A stretch of 36,254 nucleotides of DNA from contig JAKFUR010000099.1 in NCBI GenBank assembly GCA_021732585.1, positions 1-36,254 on the forward strand, read 5' to 3'. The stretch comes from Bacteriovoracaceae bacterium. Its GTDB lineage: Bacteria; Bdellovibrionota; Bacteriovoracia; Bacteriovoracales; Bacteriovoracaceae. Both the position numbers and the translations under genes were made by a program. The notes below the pieces were generated by a model. That model had not been told where the DNA came from, did not search any database, and was given only the letters and a program-made list of their open reading frames with translations. Below are positions 24,318 through 33,198 of this stretch, piece by piece (position 1 is the first letter of the stretch; each line of letters begins with the position of its first letter).

Positions 24318-24346
24318 AAGGCCACCTTCGAGTGGCCTTTTAATTT
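24318..24346 (+). terminator. terminator after the small lipoprotein gene
   Basis: AAGGCCAC (24318-24325) pairs with GTGGCCTT (24332-24339) around a CTTCGA loop, followed by TTTAATTT. It begins 5 bases after the stop codon at 24312. Confidence 0.85.
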
Positions 24347-24411
24347 CAGATAGTTACGGGAGTCACAAGCAAAATACTCAGGATTTCAGGACCCTGAACC
24401 GATAAGGACTC

Positions 24412-25662
24412 ATGGTCCAAAAACTAAGCTCTCTGCTGAGTCTATTTATTGTCGTAGTTGCGCTGCCTGCTTACGGGCAAGTCTGCCTCGATACATCCCA
24501 ATGTCGCTCCCAGCTTTTGCGAGTTGAAGTCGCATCCGACGTTATTAGCCGAGACAATATCCAGCAGCTGTTACCTTCTTTGCGGGCCCTTTCTCAATCT
24601 CCGCTCTTACAAAGTAGTCTTACGAATGGTTTCGACTTAGAGCCGCTTGCATTTCCACACAGTGAAATTACCTGTGATCGAGAAAAAGCCGAAGGCGATC
24701 CCAATTATCAGAACGTTGATTGTCGCTCAGAGAATTTGTGTTCCAACCGCGATTTGAACCCAGTGGTTCGTGCCCAAATTTGCTTCAAGCTTCTGTGCCC
24801 TGTTTTAGAAGGCACGCTGAATGTAGGAGCGTGTAATGGTATTCCGGAAGTTTATCCGACAAGTATCGGATTTCCGACGCCGTTGCGAATTAATAAAATC
24901 AATCTCGTTCCAACCAGCGTAAACCTGCAGGGTGAGCAGGCACGTTTGTGTTTTAGAGTTCAAGAACTCGAGTTGAGTATGAGCGCCAGTCTTGCGATTG
25001 ATACGACCAATACGCAGCTTCCAGACAGCAACATCCGTATTGATAATATCAATCCACGCCTCGATCAGCCGAGGGAAGTTTGTGTTACCGCTCGGATCAA
25101 TCTCACCAACGCCAATCCGATCAGTGACATTAGAATTGAGAACCAAGGCGGGCCGTTCATTTCAGATCAGATGATTCGTGAAGCCTCGGCAGGTTTGCGC
25201 ATATCAGGTCTCAGTGGCTATCCTGCGGAATCACTACAGGCCATTCAATCTGAAGTGGTGCCTGTGCTGTTCCAACCTCTTCGGACGGGCATCGAAGAAG
25301 GCATCCAGCAGAGCTTGGAAGATGTGTTTCAACAAGAACTACAAAGAATGGTGCAACCCCTTGTGGCCGCACAGAATGGCACATCGCTGTTTGTGAACAG
25401 TCGTGACTTCATGAGTGAACTGGGTCTTCCAACGACCGAGATTAGTGAGCAATTGGCACTCACTGAGTGTGCGCTTCTCCGTGGAGCCGGTCGACCCATT
25501 CCCCCAAACCATGCCTGCATTGGTCTTCCGTTTCCTGGTGGAAATGTGACAACGGAATTTGATAGTCCTGCGATTAACGAATTGATGATGCTGGAATATG
25601 CCACGCGTGGAAGAAACATCACGTCTGAGAGTATTAAGCAGCGCTTGATCGCTTTGCGATAA
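24412..25662 (+). CDS. N-terminal part of a secreted Cys-containing protein, ended by an in-frame TAA
   Basis: The frame encodes 416 residues with a signal peptide (MVQKLSSLLSLFIVVVALPAYG) and AAGGA before the ATG. Many residues match the neighbouring 705-residue protein: C-x(3-7)-C-R-x-Q-L-x-R at the start, REGDxNYxxVDC-like, NANPISDIRIENQ, SELGLPT, and PIPxxHxCIG. It stops with TAA at 25660-25662, after SESIKQRLIALR. The same frame then stays open for another 310 codons that match the C-terminal part of the paralogue. It is therefore the first half of a gene interrupted by one stop codon. It may make a truncated exported protein, a read-through product or nothing useful. I do not recognise the family. 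Confidence 0.75.
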   Translation: MVQKLSSLLSLFIVVVALPAYGQVCLDTSQCRSQLLRVEVASDVISRDNIQQLLPSLRALSQSPLLQSSLTNGFDLEPLAFPHSEITCDREKAEGDPNYQNVDCRSENLCSNRDLNPVVRAQICFKLLCPVLEGTLNVGACNGIPEVYPTSIGFPTPLRINKINLVPTSVNLQGEQARLCFRVQELELSMSASLAIDTTNTQLPDSNIRIDNINPRLDQPREVCVTARINLTNANPISDIRIENQGGPFISDQMIREASAGLRISGLSGYPAESLQAIQSEVVPVLFQPLRTGIEEGIQQSLEDVFQQELQRMVQPLVAAQNGTSLFVNSRDFMSELGLPTTEISEQLALTECALLRGAGRPIPPNHACIGLPFPGGNVTTEFDSPAINELMMLEYATRGRNITSESIKQRLIALR

Positions 25663-26595
25663 CTGATCCGAGCACAGATCAATGAGTTTCCTCCGAGTCC
25701 GACGTCTTCTGCATGGTTTACTCAACAAGTTAACCAAGACTTTCAAGATAGACTCGAGCAAGACATTGCTCAATATGTTGATCCATTGGTGGAACGAATT
25801 TCGACGGCACAAGTTGAAGGGCAACTTTACAACTTCATTGAAGTGCAAAATCAAATTCAAAGCCAGTCAACGAACGTAGGATTAAGTCTTCCGGAGATTT
25901 GTAGCGAAACGAATCCATCACCCCACGCTGGTCGATCGATCCCAAACTGCCCTGTGCAGGCCTATGTCGATTTGAATGAGTTCAACCAAGTGCTCACGCG
26001 CATGTGGGAAACAGGTCGCATGTGTCAGAGCGGTCGCGGACGTTTTGTGCCTAGACTTGATGCCGCTGGCCAACCCATGGAGACGCCTGAAGGCCGCCCC
26101 ATCGGTACCGGTTGTTTTATGGAGATGGCTGGAATGGGTTGCTATCTTAAATCCCCGCCACAGATTCGCTACAACTCAACGACTCGCAAATACGGCATTC
26201 CGTTGCAGCTTGAGAAATGTTTCTATCCTGGCGTTCCATTCCTTTGGATGAATACAGGGATTGCTCGCTTTGGCGCAGATTTTAATATTGATTTTGCCTT
26301 CCAGCCTCAGGCCTGTAGCAACGGTGATTTCTGTATGGAAAACCCCGATGTGAATTGGTCCGTTGTGCCTGGTTCAGGAACACAGGGCCTCGGCGATTCA
26401 AGTTGGCTTCAAGGTCTGATCACTGGTGAGATTGGTAATGCGATCAATAGTACATTGGGTAACACCATCCGTATTCCACTGGCCTCTGGTGCGGGAGCGC
26501 TCGCGAGCGTACCGCTGCAAGCTGAAGGTCGAGTCGATAGTGGGCCCGGTTTCTTTGGTGCCTGCTTAGAGATTCAAGAAGAAGGCACACGATGA
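25663..26595 (+). pseudogene. C-terminal part of the interrupted secreted protein
   Basis: This continues the frame of the preceding fragment without any shift: LIRAQINEFPPSP follows the TAA directly, so the full gene spans 24412-26595 (727 codons plus the inner stop). The matching part of the paralogue includes LPEIC, NPSPHAGRSIPNCPVQ, YVDLNE, GRGxxVP, and a C-terminal GxGFFGACL. There is no ribosome site for an independent start; the first usable codon is the TTG at 25786. The 3' end overlaps the next gene by ATGA, as expected if the full-length gene was translated until recently or is still read through. Cysteines come in pairs throughout, which fits a disulfide-bonded exported protein. 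Confidence 0.75.
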
Positions 26596-28709
26596 GATTA
26601 TTTGCTTGGCTTACACTACTTAGCCTGACGACGGCTTATGCTCAAGAGCCGGCCTGCGGTGAGGGTGGTCGCTGCGCAACCCAGCTCATGCGTGCCGAGG
26701 TTTCTAACGAGACATTAAACCAGGCGCTCTATTCAACTCAAAGTTTAGACGATCTCGCACTTCCCGCCATCGATGCTTTCCTACAGTCAGATGCTTTTGC
26801 TGCCAGCTTTATCACCAACTATCCTATGGAGCCCATGGGGTTTCCGTTCAATGCTGAACGGTGCTTGAGTGAGCAGAGGGAGGGCGATGCTAACTTTGCT
26901 GGAGTTAACTGCGCTGATCCGTTGCTCTGCTCAGATCCCGCGGTCAATGAAGCCGTCAAACGAGAAGTCTGTCTCGGGATACCCTGTGCACTCTTGAAGG
27001 GTAATCAGATGAATCAGTGTCCGGCGGACCCACAAGCGCAAGCTCGTCCTACCATGGTGCACTTTCCTGAGCCGGTGGGAGTGAGAAGACTCGCAATGAC
27101 ACCCACAAGTCTGAGCGCGGAAAATAATGTTTTGCGCGTGTGCTTCAATATTACGCAGCTAGAAATATCTACCGCAGTTGAAATGGAGTTTCAGCAAAGA
27201 GCTGAAGTGAACTACAACCGTTTGGGAATGCGGAATTTGAACGTGAATCTTGATGGCCCACGCAGAATTTGTATGTCGGCCACAGTTGATTTACGCCAGG
27301 CTAACCCTGTTTCACAAATTCGAATTGAAAACCAAGATGCGGAATTTGTATCTAATGCCATGGTCGATCGTGCCCTCTCAACCGCGCAAGTAACAGGGCT
27401 CGACGGTTACTCACCGACGACTGTAGGAATACTTCAAACTACCGCTTTGCCGCCCATAGTGCGCTTTTTGCGACCAACCGTTGAGACGGCCATTCAACAA
27501 TCGCTGTCGCAAGTTTTTGAAGCACAGATCGGTATCATGTTGAATGCCATGAAAGAAGGCTCAGCTCCGACAACCGTCAATACAGGCAGTGATTCGTTTG
27601 TGTCTGAGTTGGGAGTAGGTAACCTCGCTGTTTCGAATTATGCAGACCTGATGGAATGCTCACTCATGAAACGCAACGGGACACCTATCCCTGCGACTCA
27701 TAGCTGCCTCAATCAAAGATATCATTTTAAGGATCGTAATTTACGTTTGCAGGATATTCCTAAGCCTGAAAAAGCTGCGCAATATCTTAGCGAGCAAATG
27801 AACATCTATGAGCATGTGACATCGGAGAGTTTGCGTCAGCAGATACTCGGTTTCGAAGCGACCATGGCGCCGATGGGCTTGAGTAGTCTCTATAATACTC
27901 AACTTCGCCCTCTGACAGATATGATTCCCGCCAACCAGATGCGCTCGCAGCTTCTGAATAACGTCGAACTCATGACGAGCTTGGGTGGGCGGGTGAACAG
28001 TAGCTTTGGGGTTAGTTTGCCAGAAATTTGTGATCTAAGAAATCCTTCGCCCCACGCCGGTCGATCGATCCCGAACTGTCCAGTGCAAACCTATGTTGAC
28101 CTTAATGAACTGAATCGTCTTCTCACGTCGATGTACCAGTCGGGGCGTCTGTGCCATAGGGGGCGCGGGGACTATGTTCCTCAGCTCCTTCCTAATGGGC
28201 AACAGCGCTACGCCAGTAACGGTGCTCCAATAGGTGAAGGCTGTAAGTTCTTAGTTGAAGGAACAGCTGATGGAATGAGCTGCTACCTCAACGGTGCTCC
28301 ACAATTACGTTTTGACAGCGCAACTCGTGGCTACAGACTTCAGATGAACACGAGAGCATGTTTCCGAGATGCTGTGCTCTTCGGTCAGGGTAAGGTAGGT
28401 GGTGATATTAATTTTGATATCGGTTTTACCCCTTCGGTTTGTGAAGGTGGGGATTTCTGCCTACAGGATGGTCAAGCGGAATGGAATGTTGTGGAAGGTA
28501 CCGCCCGCTATGCTCTTCGTGAGAGTAGTTTCTTTAATGGCATCGTTCGTAGCACCATTGATTCTGAACTTAATAAACTAATTGGTGAAACGATCCGCCT
28601 TCCGCTTTCATCAACGGAAGGCCCCATGTCCGTCATGCCTTTAGAAGCCGAAGGGCGTATCGATGTGGGCGAAGGCTTCTTTGGTGCTTGCTTGCGCTTG
28701 AGAAACTAA
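26592..28709 (+). CDS. secreted 705-residue Cys-containing protein, intact paralogue
   Basis: The protein has a signal peptide (MRLFAWLTLLSLTTAYA) and no further membrane segment. About 28 cysteines are spread along it, several at the same positions as in the upstream interrupted paralogue. Strongly shared blocks are RANPVSQIRIENQ-like, SELGVGN, TSESLRQQI, LPEICDLRNPSPHAGRSIPN (near 480), CYLNGAPQLRFDS, and the C-terminal EGRIDVGEGFFGACL. At DNA level the block near 28050 is close to that near 25920, so the pair arose by tandem duplication. It should be periplasmic or surface-exposed. I do not recognise the family and cannot assign a function. Its ATG overlaps the preceding frame's TGA, and its stop overlaps the convergent MetE-like gene by 4 bases. 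Confidence 0.85.
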   Translation: MRLFAWLTLLSLTTAYAQEPACGEGGRCATQLMRAEVSNETLNQALYSTQSLDDLALPAIDAFLQSDAFAASFITNYPMEPMGFPFNAERCLSEQREGDANFAGVNCADPLLCSDPAVNEAVKREVCLGIPCALLKGNQMNQCPADPQAQARPTMVHFPEPVGVRRLAMTPTSLSAENNVLRVCFNITQLEISTAVEMEFQQRAEVNYNRLGMRNLNVNLDGPRRICMSATVDLRQANPVSQIRIENQDAEFVSNAMVDRALSTAQVTGLDGYSPTTVGILQTTALPPIVRFLRPTVETAIQQSLSQVFEAQIGIMLNAMKEGSAPTTVNTGSDSFVSELGVGNLAVSNYADLMECSLMKRNGTPIPATHSCLNQRYHFKDRNLRLQDIPKPEKAAQYLSEQMNIYEHVTSESLRQQILGFEATMAPMGLSSLYNTQLRPLTDMIPANQMRSQLLNNVELMTSLGGRVNSSFGVSLPEICDLRNPSPHAGRSIPNCPVQTYVDLNELNRLLTSMYQSGRLCHRGRGDYVPQLLPNGQQRYASNGAPIGEGCKFLVEGTADGMSCYLNGAPQLRFDSATRGYRLQMNTRACFRDAVLFGQGKVGGDINFDIGFTPSVCEGGDFCLQDGQAEWNVVEGTARYALRESSFFNGIVRSTIDSELNKLIGETIRLPLSSTEGPMSVMPLEAEGRIDVGEGFFGACLRLRN

Positions 28710-29755
28710 AGCACCTGGGACGCGAGAGCATTTCCTTCGACTCGGTTGCTGATCTTAGCAAAGGCTGTTTCACGGCTTGTGGAGATGTCATCACAAAACG
28801 GTGAAAACCCACAGTCATCTGTCGTACCTAAGTTCTCAGGACGAATGAATTTCGTCGCTTCAAGAATGCGATCCTTGATTTCTTGTGCCGTTTCAATCCG
28901 TGCAGAGATCGGATCTGTCACACCAACAAAAATTCGACGAGGTCCTGTTGCAAAAGGCTGCATGATCTTTAAGGCTTTGATGCGATCAGTTTCGCTGGAG
29001 AGTTGAACATAAAAGTTTCCAGCGTTGATCTGGAAGAGTTCAGGAAGGAACTCAGCGTAGTCGACCTCTGCACTGTGAGTTGAATCATGATCACCACCGG
29101 GGCAGGTGTGAACACCAATGCGCTGTCTCTCACTTGGCGTGAAAGCTTGCAGCACAAGGTTATTCAAATCAATAAATGACTTTAGAAGTGTTTTAGACGG
29201 GTCTAGCTTTACGGCGAGGCGACCTTCTGTGAAATCAATTTGCACAGATACACCCTCATCAAGACACTGACGAATATCCTTTATGCACTCACGAACAACA
29301 TCGTCCATGAAAGCAGCCCGCGAGTACCCCTTAATCTCTGTCGCTGGGTAGAGGAGGCTCAGGGCCGAAACGGCGATCACAGGTTGCTTGAGGCTTTTTT
29401 GAGCAATTTTTTTTGCTTTTCTCAAATCATCGACGGCATAGCGGCCAAACTTAAACGGCCCTGAACTCAAAGCGGGGAGCTGGCGGGTATGGCCATCGTG
29501 AAATGGAATGACGACGCCTGCTGCAGTGAGATTTTGGAGTCCATCCAAGCAGTAAGTAGCAAAGCTTGATTTACGTTGTTCTCCATCTGTGATCACCGGT
29601 GATCCCGTCTCTTCGAGACGCTGGATAGTGTCGATGACGGCAGCTTCGTAGTGCGTTTCCATTTCAGCTGGTGAGAGCTGACCTTGAATCGCAGCGAGAA
29701 GCTGAGCTGAACGAGGAATACTGCCGATGGGTTCTGTTGGGAGTGTGGTTTTCAT
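28706..29755 (-). CDS. MetE-like cobalamin-independent methionine synthase domain protein
   Basis: The 349-residue product resembles the C-terminal catalytic half of MetE, which moves a methyl group to homocysteine at a zinc site. The zinc ligands appear as His and Cys in GVHTCPGGDHD and Cys in TTDDCGFSPFCDD. PIGSIPRS at the N-terminus and ITDGEQRKSSF are typical of the short 'core' MetE-like proteins that lack the N-terminal folate half. The methyl donor of such proteins may be another molecule, for example a corrinoid protein or methylated compound. I chose the ATG at 29755; the frame stays open to 29794 but that would run into the upstream gene. The 43-base gap to the desaturase gene allows one transcript. 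Confidence 0.85.
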   Translation of the reverse strand: MKTTLPTEPIGSIPRSAQLLAAIQGQLSPAEMETHYEAAVIDTIQRLEETGSPVITDGEQRKSSFATYCLDGLQNLTAAGVVIPFHDGHTRQLPALSSGPFKFGRYAVDDLRKAKKIAQKSLKQPVIAVSALSLLYPATEIKGYSRAAFMDDVVRECIKDIRQCLDEGVSVQIDFTEGRLAVKLDPSKTLLKSFIDLNNLVLQAFTPSERQRIGVHTCPGGDHDSTHSAEVDYAEFLPELFQINAGNFYVQLSSETDRIKALKIMQPFATGPRRIFVGVTDPISARIETAQEIKDRILEATKFIRPENLGTTDDCGFSPFCDDISTSRETAFAKISNRVEGNALASQVL

Positions 29756-29798
29756 GGGTGAATAATAGACAAGCGCTGGAAGCGACGACAACAAAAAA

Positions 29799-30590
29799 CT
29801 ATCTAAAGAGCAGTGAGTTGCTTGCGCCGAGTTGCGGATTGTAGTGCGTGGGATTTAAGTGGTGGTTCTTGTGGAAATACACACCGCTGCCAAAATAGTT
29901 CACGAAACGATAATAGACGTTTGAGTTCAGGTTATACAGCACGACCTCACCATTATCTTTGGTCTCGTGAGTTTTGTAATTAATATGAGCAAACACAAAC
30001 ATGTGAAACAAGTAAGAAGGAATAAAGAAAGTCACAAATAACGTTGGGCCTAGTAAGAACACCCAAAACATCAAACGAAGGGGCACGTTCAAAAAATGCA
30101 AAACGCAAACGAGTTCAAAAAGCCTCTTGTTCGTAGCGGTCTTACCATGAAACTGGAAGTACTTATGCAGGACCACACGAGTACCGCCGAAGTTGTTGGC
30201 GAAGAAGAACGGGATGAAACTGCGTTTGTGCGGGTTGTGCGGGTCCAGATGAGAGTCTGAATGTGCATGATGCATAAAGTGATTGAGTTCAAAAGCCGCC
30301 ATACTGAGAAGAACATAAACCCCGGCAAGTTCACCGGCGATCTGATTCATGATTTTAGGTTTCATGTTCCCATGGACACAGTTGTGAATCAGCACCGGCA
30401 TCTTCACGCCAATGATCAGCCCAATCGGAAGAAGCAACACTTGCCACCAAGCAAAGTTAAACTGCATAAACTCCGCGGAATTAATAAATGACCACTGCAA
30501 AGATACAACGGTCAATGAGAGCACCAACTGTAATGACAGATATTTAATGAGGTAGAAGCGGTCTTTTCTGAATTTTACCCAGTGTCTCAT
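29799..30590 (-). CDS. membrane fatty-acid desaturase-like protein (copy 2)
   Basis: The 263-residue integral membrane protein has the three histidine boxes of di-iron desaturases and hydroxylases: HNCVH (69-73), HFMHHAH (104-110) and HKNHH (240-244). Four hydrophobic segments surround them. Such enzymes insert a double bond or hydroxyl into an acyl chain or carotenoid-like substrate; this sequence does not tell which. The C-terminus HLNPTHYNPQ matches that of the upstream copy. Its ATG overlaps the TGA of that copy (ATGA), so the two are co-translated and could form a pair. Confidence 0.88.
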   Translation of the reverse strand: MRHWVKFRKDRFYLIKYLSLQLVLSLTVVSLQWSFINSAEFMQFNFAWWQVLLLPIGLIIGVKMPVLIHNCVHGNMKPKIMNQIAGELAGVYVLLSMAAFELNHFMHHAHSDSHLDPHNPHKRSFIPFFFANNFGGTRVVLHKYFQFHGKTATNKRLFELVCVLHFLNVPLRLMFWVFLLGPTLFVTFFIPSYLFHMFVFAHINYKTHETKDNGEVVLYNLNSNVYYRFVNYFGSGVYFHKNHHLNPTHYNPQLGASNSLLFR

Positions 30591-31468
30591 GCACGTCTCT
30601 TTTGTTCGAGGTGCATCGGATTGATCAGGCGGGGCGCGAGGTGATGGTTTTTGTGGAAATAAACACCACTGCCAATGAAGTTCACGACTTTGTAATACAG
30701 ATTATCGTTCTTATTGAGAATTTCCACGTTGCCGGTTTTGTCGGTGTGGTGGGTGATGTAATTCACGTGAGCAAAGGCCAGTGAATAGATCACAAAAGCG
30801 GGCAGGTAAAGCGCGATGAACATGTTCGGTCCTAATATCAGGAGCCAAACAAAAAGCCGCAAGAGGTGACCGACATAATGAAGGGCAATGTTAAGCTTGA
30901 AGATCGCTTGATGTTTAAAGTCTTTGCCGTGGTACTCGAAGTATTTATCTTGCACGATACCCACGCCAGTGAGTTGGCTGACAAAGAAGAAAACAACGAA
31001 ACTCTTATTTGATGGATCATGAGGATCGCGATCAGTATCTGAGAAGGCGTGATGAAGGGTGTGATTAATGCGCAAGATGCCTAAACTCATCAAGGCAAAA
31101 AAACCTGAGAGTTCGCCACATATAATGTTAGCGGTCGGTGATTTCAAATTGCCATGCATGCAGTTGTGCATAAGGACTGGAACTTGAATACCAATCAAAG
31201 CAGCAAAAGGGATAAGCGCCAAATGTTGCCAGCTTAAATTGATTTCAATTGAGAAGCCATAAACTTGAATGATGGCCCACGAGAGTAGACATAATCCTAA
31301 GGTGTGCGCGACAAAATACTTCGTAAGGAAGTACTCGTCTAACCGGAATTTTGCCCACGTGCGTTTCACTGATTCTCTCGCCTGAAAAATTTGGCTGAGT
31401 ATGGCAGAATAAAGCGTTCGCAGCTGAAACCGTAGAAAATTTACAGGCTTGAACCCTGTTGAAGGCAT
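30587..31468 (-). CDS. membrane fatty-acid desaturase-like protein (copy 1)
   Basis: It is a paralogue of the downstream gene with the same boxes: HNCMH, HTLHHAF and HKNHH. Both copies share the KFRxDxxxxxKY opening, the MPVLIHNC/VPVLMHNC block and the C-terminal GSGVYFHKNHHL. The start is uncertain. An ATG at 31468 and a TTG at 31480 are in frame without clear ribosome sites, and a GTG at 31369 with GAGAG upstream would give an N-terminus that lines up with copy 2. The gene is divergent from the GT2 glycosyltransferase, with under 20 bases between starts if the longest frame is used, which favours the shorter start. Confidence 0.85.
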   Translation of the reverse strand: MPSTGFKPVNFLRFQLRTLYSAILSQIFQARESVKRTWAKFRLDEYFLTKYFVAHTLGLCLLSWAIIQVYGFSIEINLSWQHLALIPFAALIGIQVPVLMHNCMHGNLKSPTANIICGELSGFFALMSLGILRINHTLHHAFSDTDRDPHDPSNKSFVVFFFVSQLTGVGIVQDKYFEYHGKDFKHQAIFKLNIALHYVGHLLRLFVWLLILGPNMFIALYLPAFVIYSLAFAHVNYITHHTDKTGNVEILNKNDNLYYKVVNFIGSGVYFHKNHHLAPRLINPMHLEQKRRA

Positions 31469-31486
31469 TTCCAATGACAATGTCCC

Positions 31487-32662
31487 ATGGATTTTTTCTT
31501 TGTCTCGTTCCTAATCTGTTGGGCCGGTTTCCTATTTTATGGATACTACTCAATGAGGACAGTGGGGAAGTTTGAGATTACCGCTTCTTCGCTTGAGTTA
31601 CCCGTTTCAGGGCCTTCTCTCAGTATTATTATTGCCGTTAAAGACGACGAGACCGAGATAGGTGCCACTCTTAAGACTTTGTTGGAGATCACTTATCATC
31701 CACTAGAAATCATCGTGGTAGTGGATCGTTCAACGGATGAGACCGAATCCATCGTGCGAATATTAGAGCAATCTGACCCACGACTTAGAGTGGTATTGGT
31801 GAAAGAGCTTCCCCCTGGCTGGTTAGGTAAGGTTTATGCCATGGATAAGGGACTTGCTATCGCCCGTGGGGAATTCTTTCTCTTTATGGATGCTGATATG
31901 GGTGTGAGTGGTGCGTGCCTCGCACGCGCCATGGAAATTTGCCGCGAGCAACGCCTTGATCATTTAGCGGTCTTACCTCAAGTTTGCCGTAAAGGTTTTT
32001 TACATGACCTCATGATGGCGACTTCAACACTGCTTTTTATTTCATCCTCACGCCCTTGGCTATCCATTGAAGATCGTCCCCTGAAAAGCGTTAAGGGCAT
32101 GGGGAAATTCAATCTTGTGAGAAAATCGACCTTTGAGAAAACGGAAGGTCTGCAATGGCTGAAGATGGATGTCGCCGACGATGTGGCCCTCGCGCAGTTA
32201 ATTGCTAAAAACGGTGGTCGCTCTTTATTACTAAATTCTGCCATAGATGGTCTGACTCTCGACTGGTATCAGAATTTTTGGGGAGTGGTGACGGGTCTCG
32301 AGAAAAACATCGTCAGTGGTTTCACCAACTACAATCCTTGGCAGATTCTCTTTATGCCGCTGATGTCCTCAACCCCCTTTCTTGTGCCCTTGTGGGGACT
32401 TTATCAAGGAGTTGGCAGTGTGCCCTCTATGATGGCGCTGGGCTGTTTAGGGCTCACAATTGTGTTCTCCCTAATCGTACAACGTCATCTCTACTATCCA
32501 CCCCTCATTATTTTCTTTTTCCCACTTGGACTCATGCTTTTGGGCCTCATTCTCTTGCGAGCCTCATTTCTGTGCTTTCGCAATAAGGGAATTCGCTGGA
32601 GTGGTACTCATTACCCGATGGAAGAGTTGCGCAAGGGCTCTCGTGTGAAGATGGGGCTGTAA
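31487..32662 (+). CDS. membrane-bound family 2 glycosyltransferase
   Basis: The 391-residue protein has an N-terminal TM anchor and a GT-A catalytic domain: LSIIIAVKDDE, IIVVVDRSTDET, the metal-binding DADMG (about 142-146) and a VADDVALAQ acceptor-side motif. Three to four C-terminal TM segments follow. This order resembles the CrtQ and HpnB types, which glycosylate carotenoid or hopanoid-type lipids, but the substrate is not determined. The divergent three-His-box desaturase-like genes next to it would fit a lipid or carotenoid modification locus. No ribosome site is evident before the ATG. Confidence 0.85.
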   Translation: MDFFFVSFLICWAGFLFYGYYSMRTVGKFEITASSLELPVSGPSLSIIIAVKDDETEIGATLKTLLEITYHPLEIIVVVDRSTDETESIVRILEQSDPRLRVVLVKELPPGWLGKVYAMDKGLAIARGEFFLFMDADMGVSGACLARAMEICREQRLDHLAVLPQVCRKGFLHDLMMATSTLLFISSSRPWLSIEDRPLKSVKGMGKFNLVRKSTFEKTEGLQWLKMDVADDVALAQLIAKNGGRSLLLNSAIDGLTLDWYQNFWGVVTGLEKNIVSGFTNYNPWQILFMPLMSSTPFLVPLWGLYQGVGSVPSMMALGCLGLTIVFSLIVQRHLYYPPLIIFFFPLGLMLLGLILLRASFLCFRNKGIRWSGTHYPMEELRKGSRVKMGL

Positions 32663-32734
32663 ACTCTACCGCCCGTATTGTTGATGTGGGCGCGAGGGGG
32701 TAGAAGCCTTGTATTAACATTCAAGGAGCCCCCC

Positions 32735-33148
32735 ATGAAATTGCTTACAACTGTCTCATTGCTTTTGGCGTTCACTAGCGCCCATGCCTCTTACTTTCAC
32801 ACAAAATGCAGCTCAGCGAGCACATCAGTGAATTGGGAATCAGGCCATAACTCAAACAGTATGAATATTGAGTACTACTCAAACTCTGGGAGACAGACCA
32901 TGAACGTAAGCTTGGGCGATGTCACAATCGTTGAAAGCGATATGGTTGTTCTTCGTGACGAGCGGGTAAGTGATTGCGCGATATCAAGCATAGCAAGTTC
33001 AACAACTGTGAAGGCCGGTAAAGTGTTGATCACGGCTTCGGCAGATGCACCCGATACACTCTCTAACGTTCACGGCGGAAAGATTGAAGCTGAAGTCATC
33101 TGCGAAACACATTTCAACAGCATGATGTACTGCCCAGAAAACAAGTAA
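32735..33148 (+). CDS. small secreted protein, unknown family
   Basis: The 137-residue product has a signal peptide (MKLLTTVSLLLAFTSAHA) and four cysteines after it (in KCSSAS, SDCAIS, VICETH and MYCPEN), enough for two disulfides. The middle is Ser/Asn/Thr-rich and predicted beta. AAGGAG lies 7 bases before the ATG at 32735; the longer frame from 32678 has no ribosome site. A hairpin at 33156-33184 follows the stop. I do not recognise the family. Confidence 0.75.
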   Translation: MKLLTTVSLLLAFTSAHASYFHTKCSSASTSVNWESGHNSNSMNIEYYSNSGRQTMNVSLGDVTIVESDMVVLRDERVSDCAISSIASSTTVKAGKVLITASADAPDTLSNVHGGKIEAEVICETHFNSMMYCPENK

Positions 33149-33155
33149 TTCTTAC

Positions 33156-33187
33156 AGGCTTCAGGGTGTTCTGCCCTGGAGCCTTTA
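33156..33187 (+). terminator. hairpin after the small secreted protein gene
   Basis: AGGCTTCAGGG (33156-33166) pairs with CCCTGGAGCCT (33174-33184), 11 pairs with one G-U, followed by a short TT-A-T run. The weak U-tract suggests partial termination. The TATAAT at 33186-33191, directly after it, is too close to the next ATG to leave a leader unless that mRNA is leaderless. Confidence 0.6.
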
Positions 33188-33198
33188 TAATCTCCTCC

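Noticed and set aside
25786-26595. Treating the frame from TTG 25786 as an independent gene
   Set aside because: It has no ribosome site or signal peptide, and the same frame is open back to the TAA at 25660, with matching sequence to the paralogue in between.
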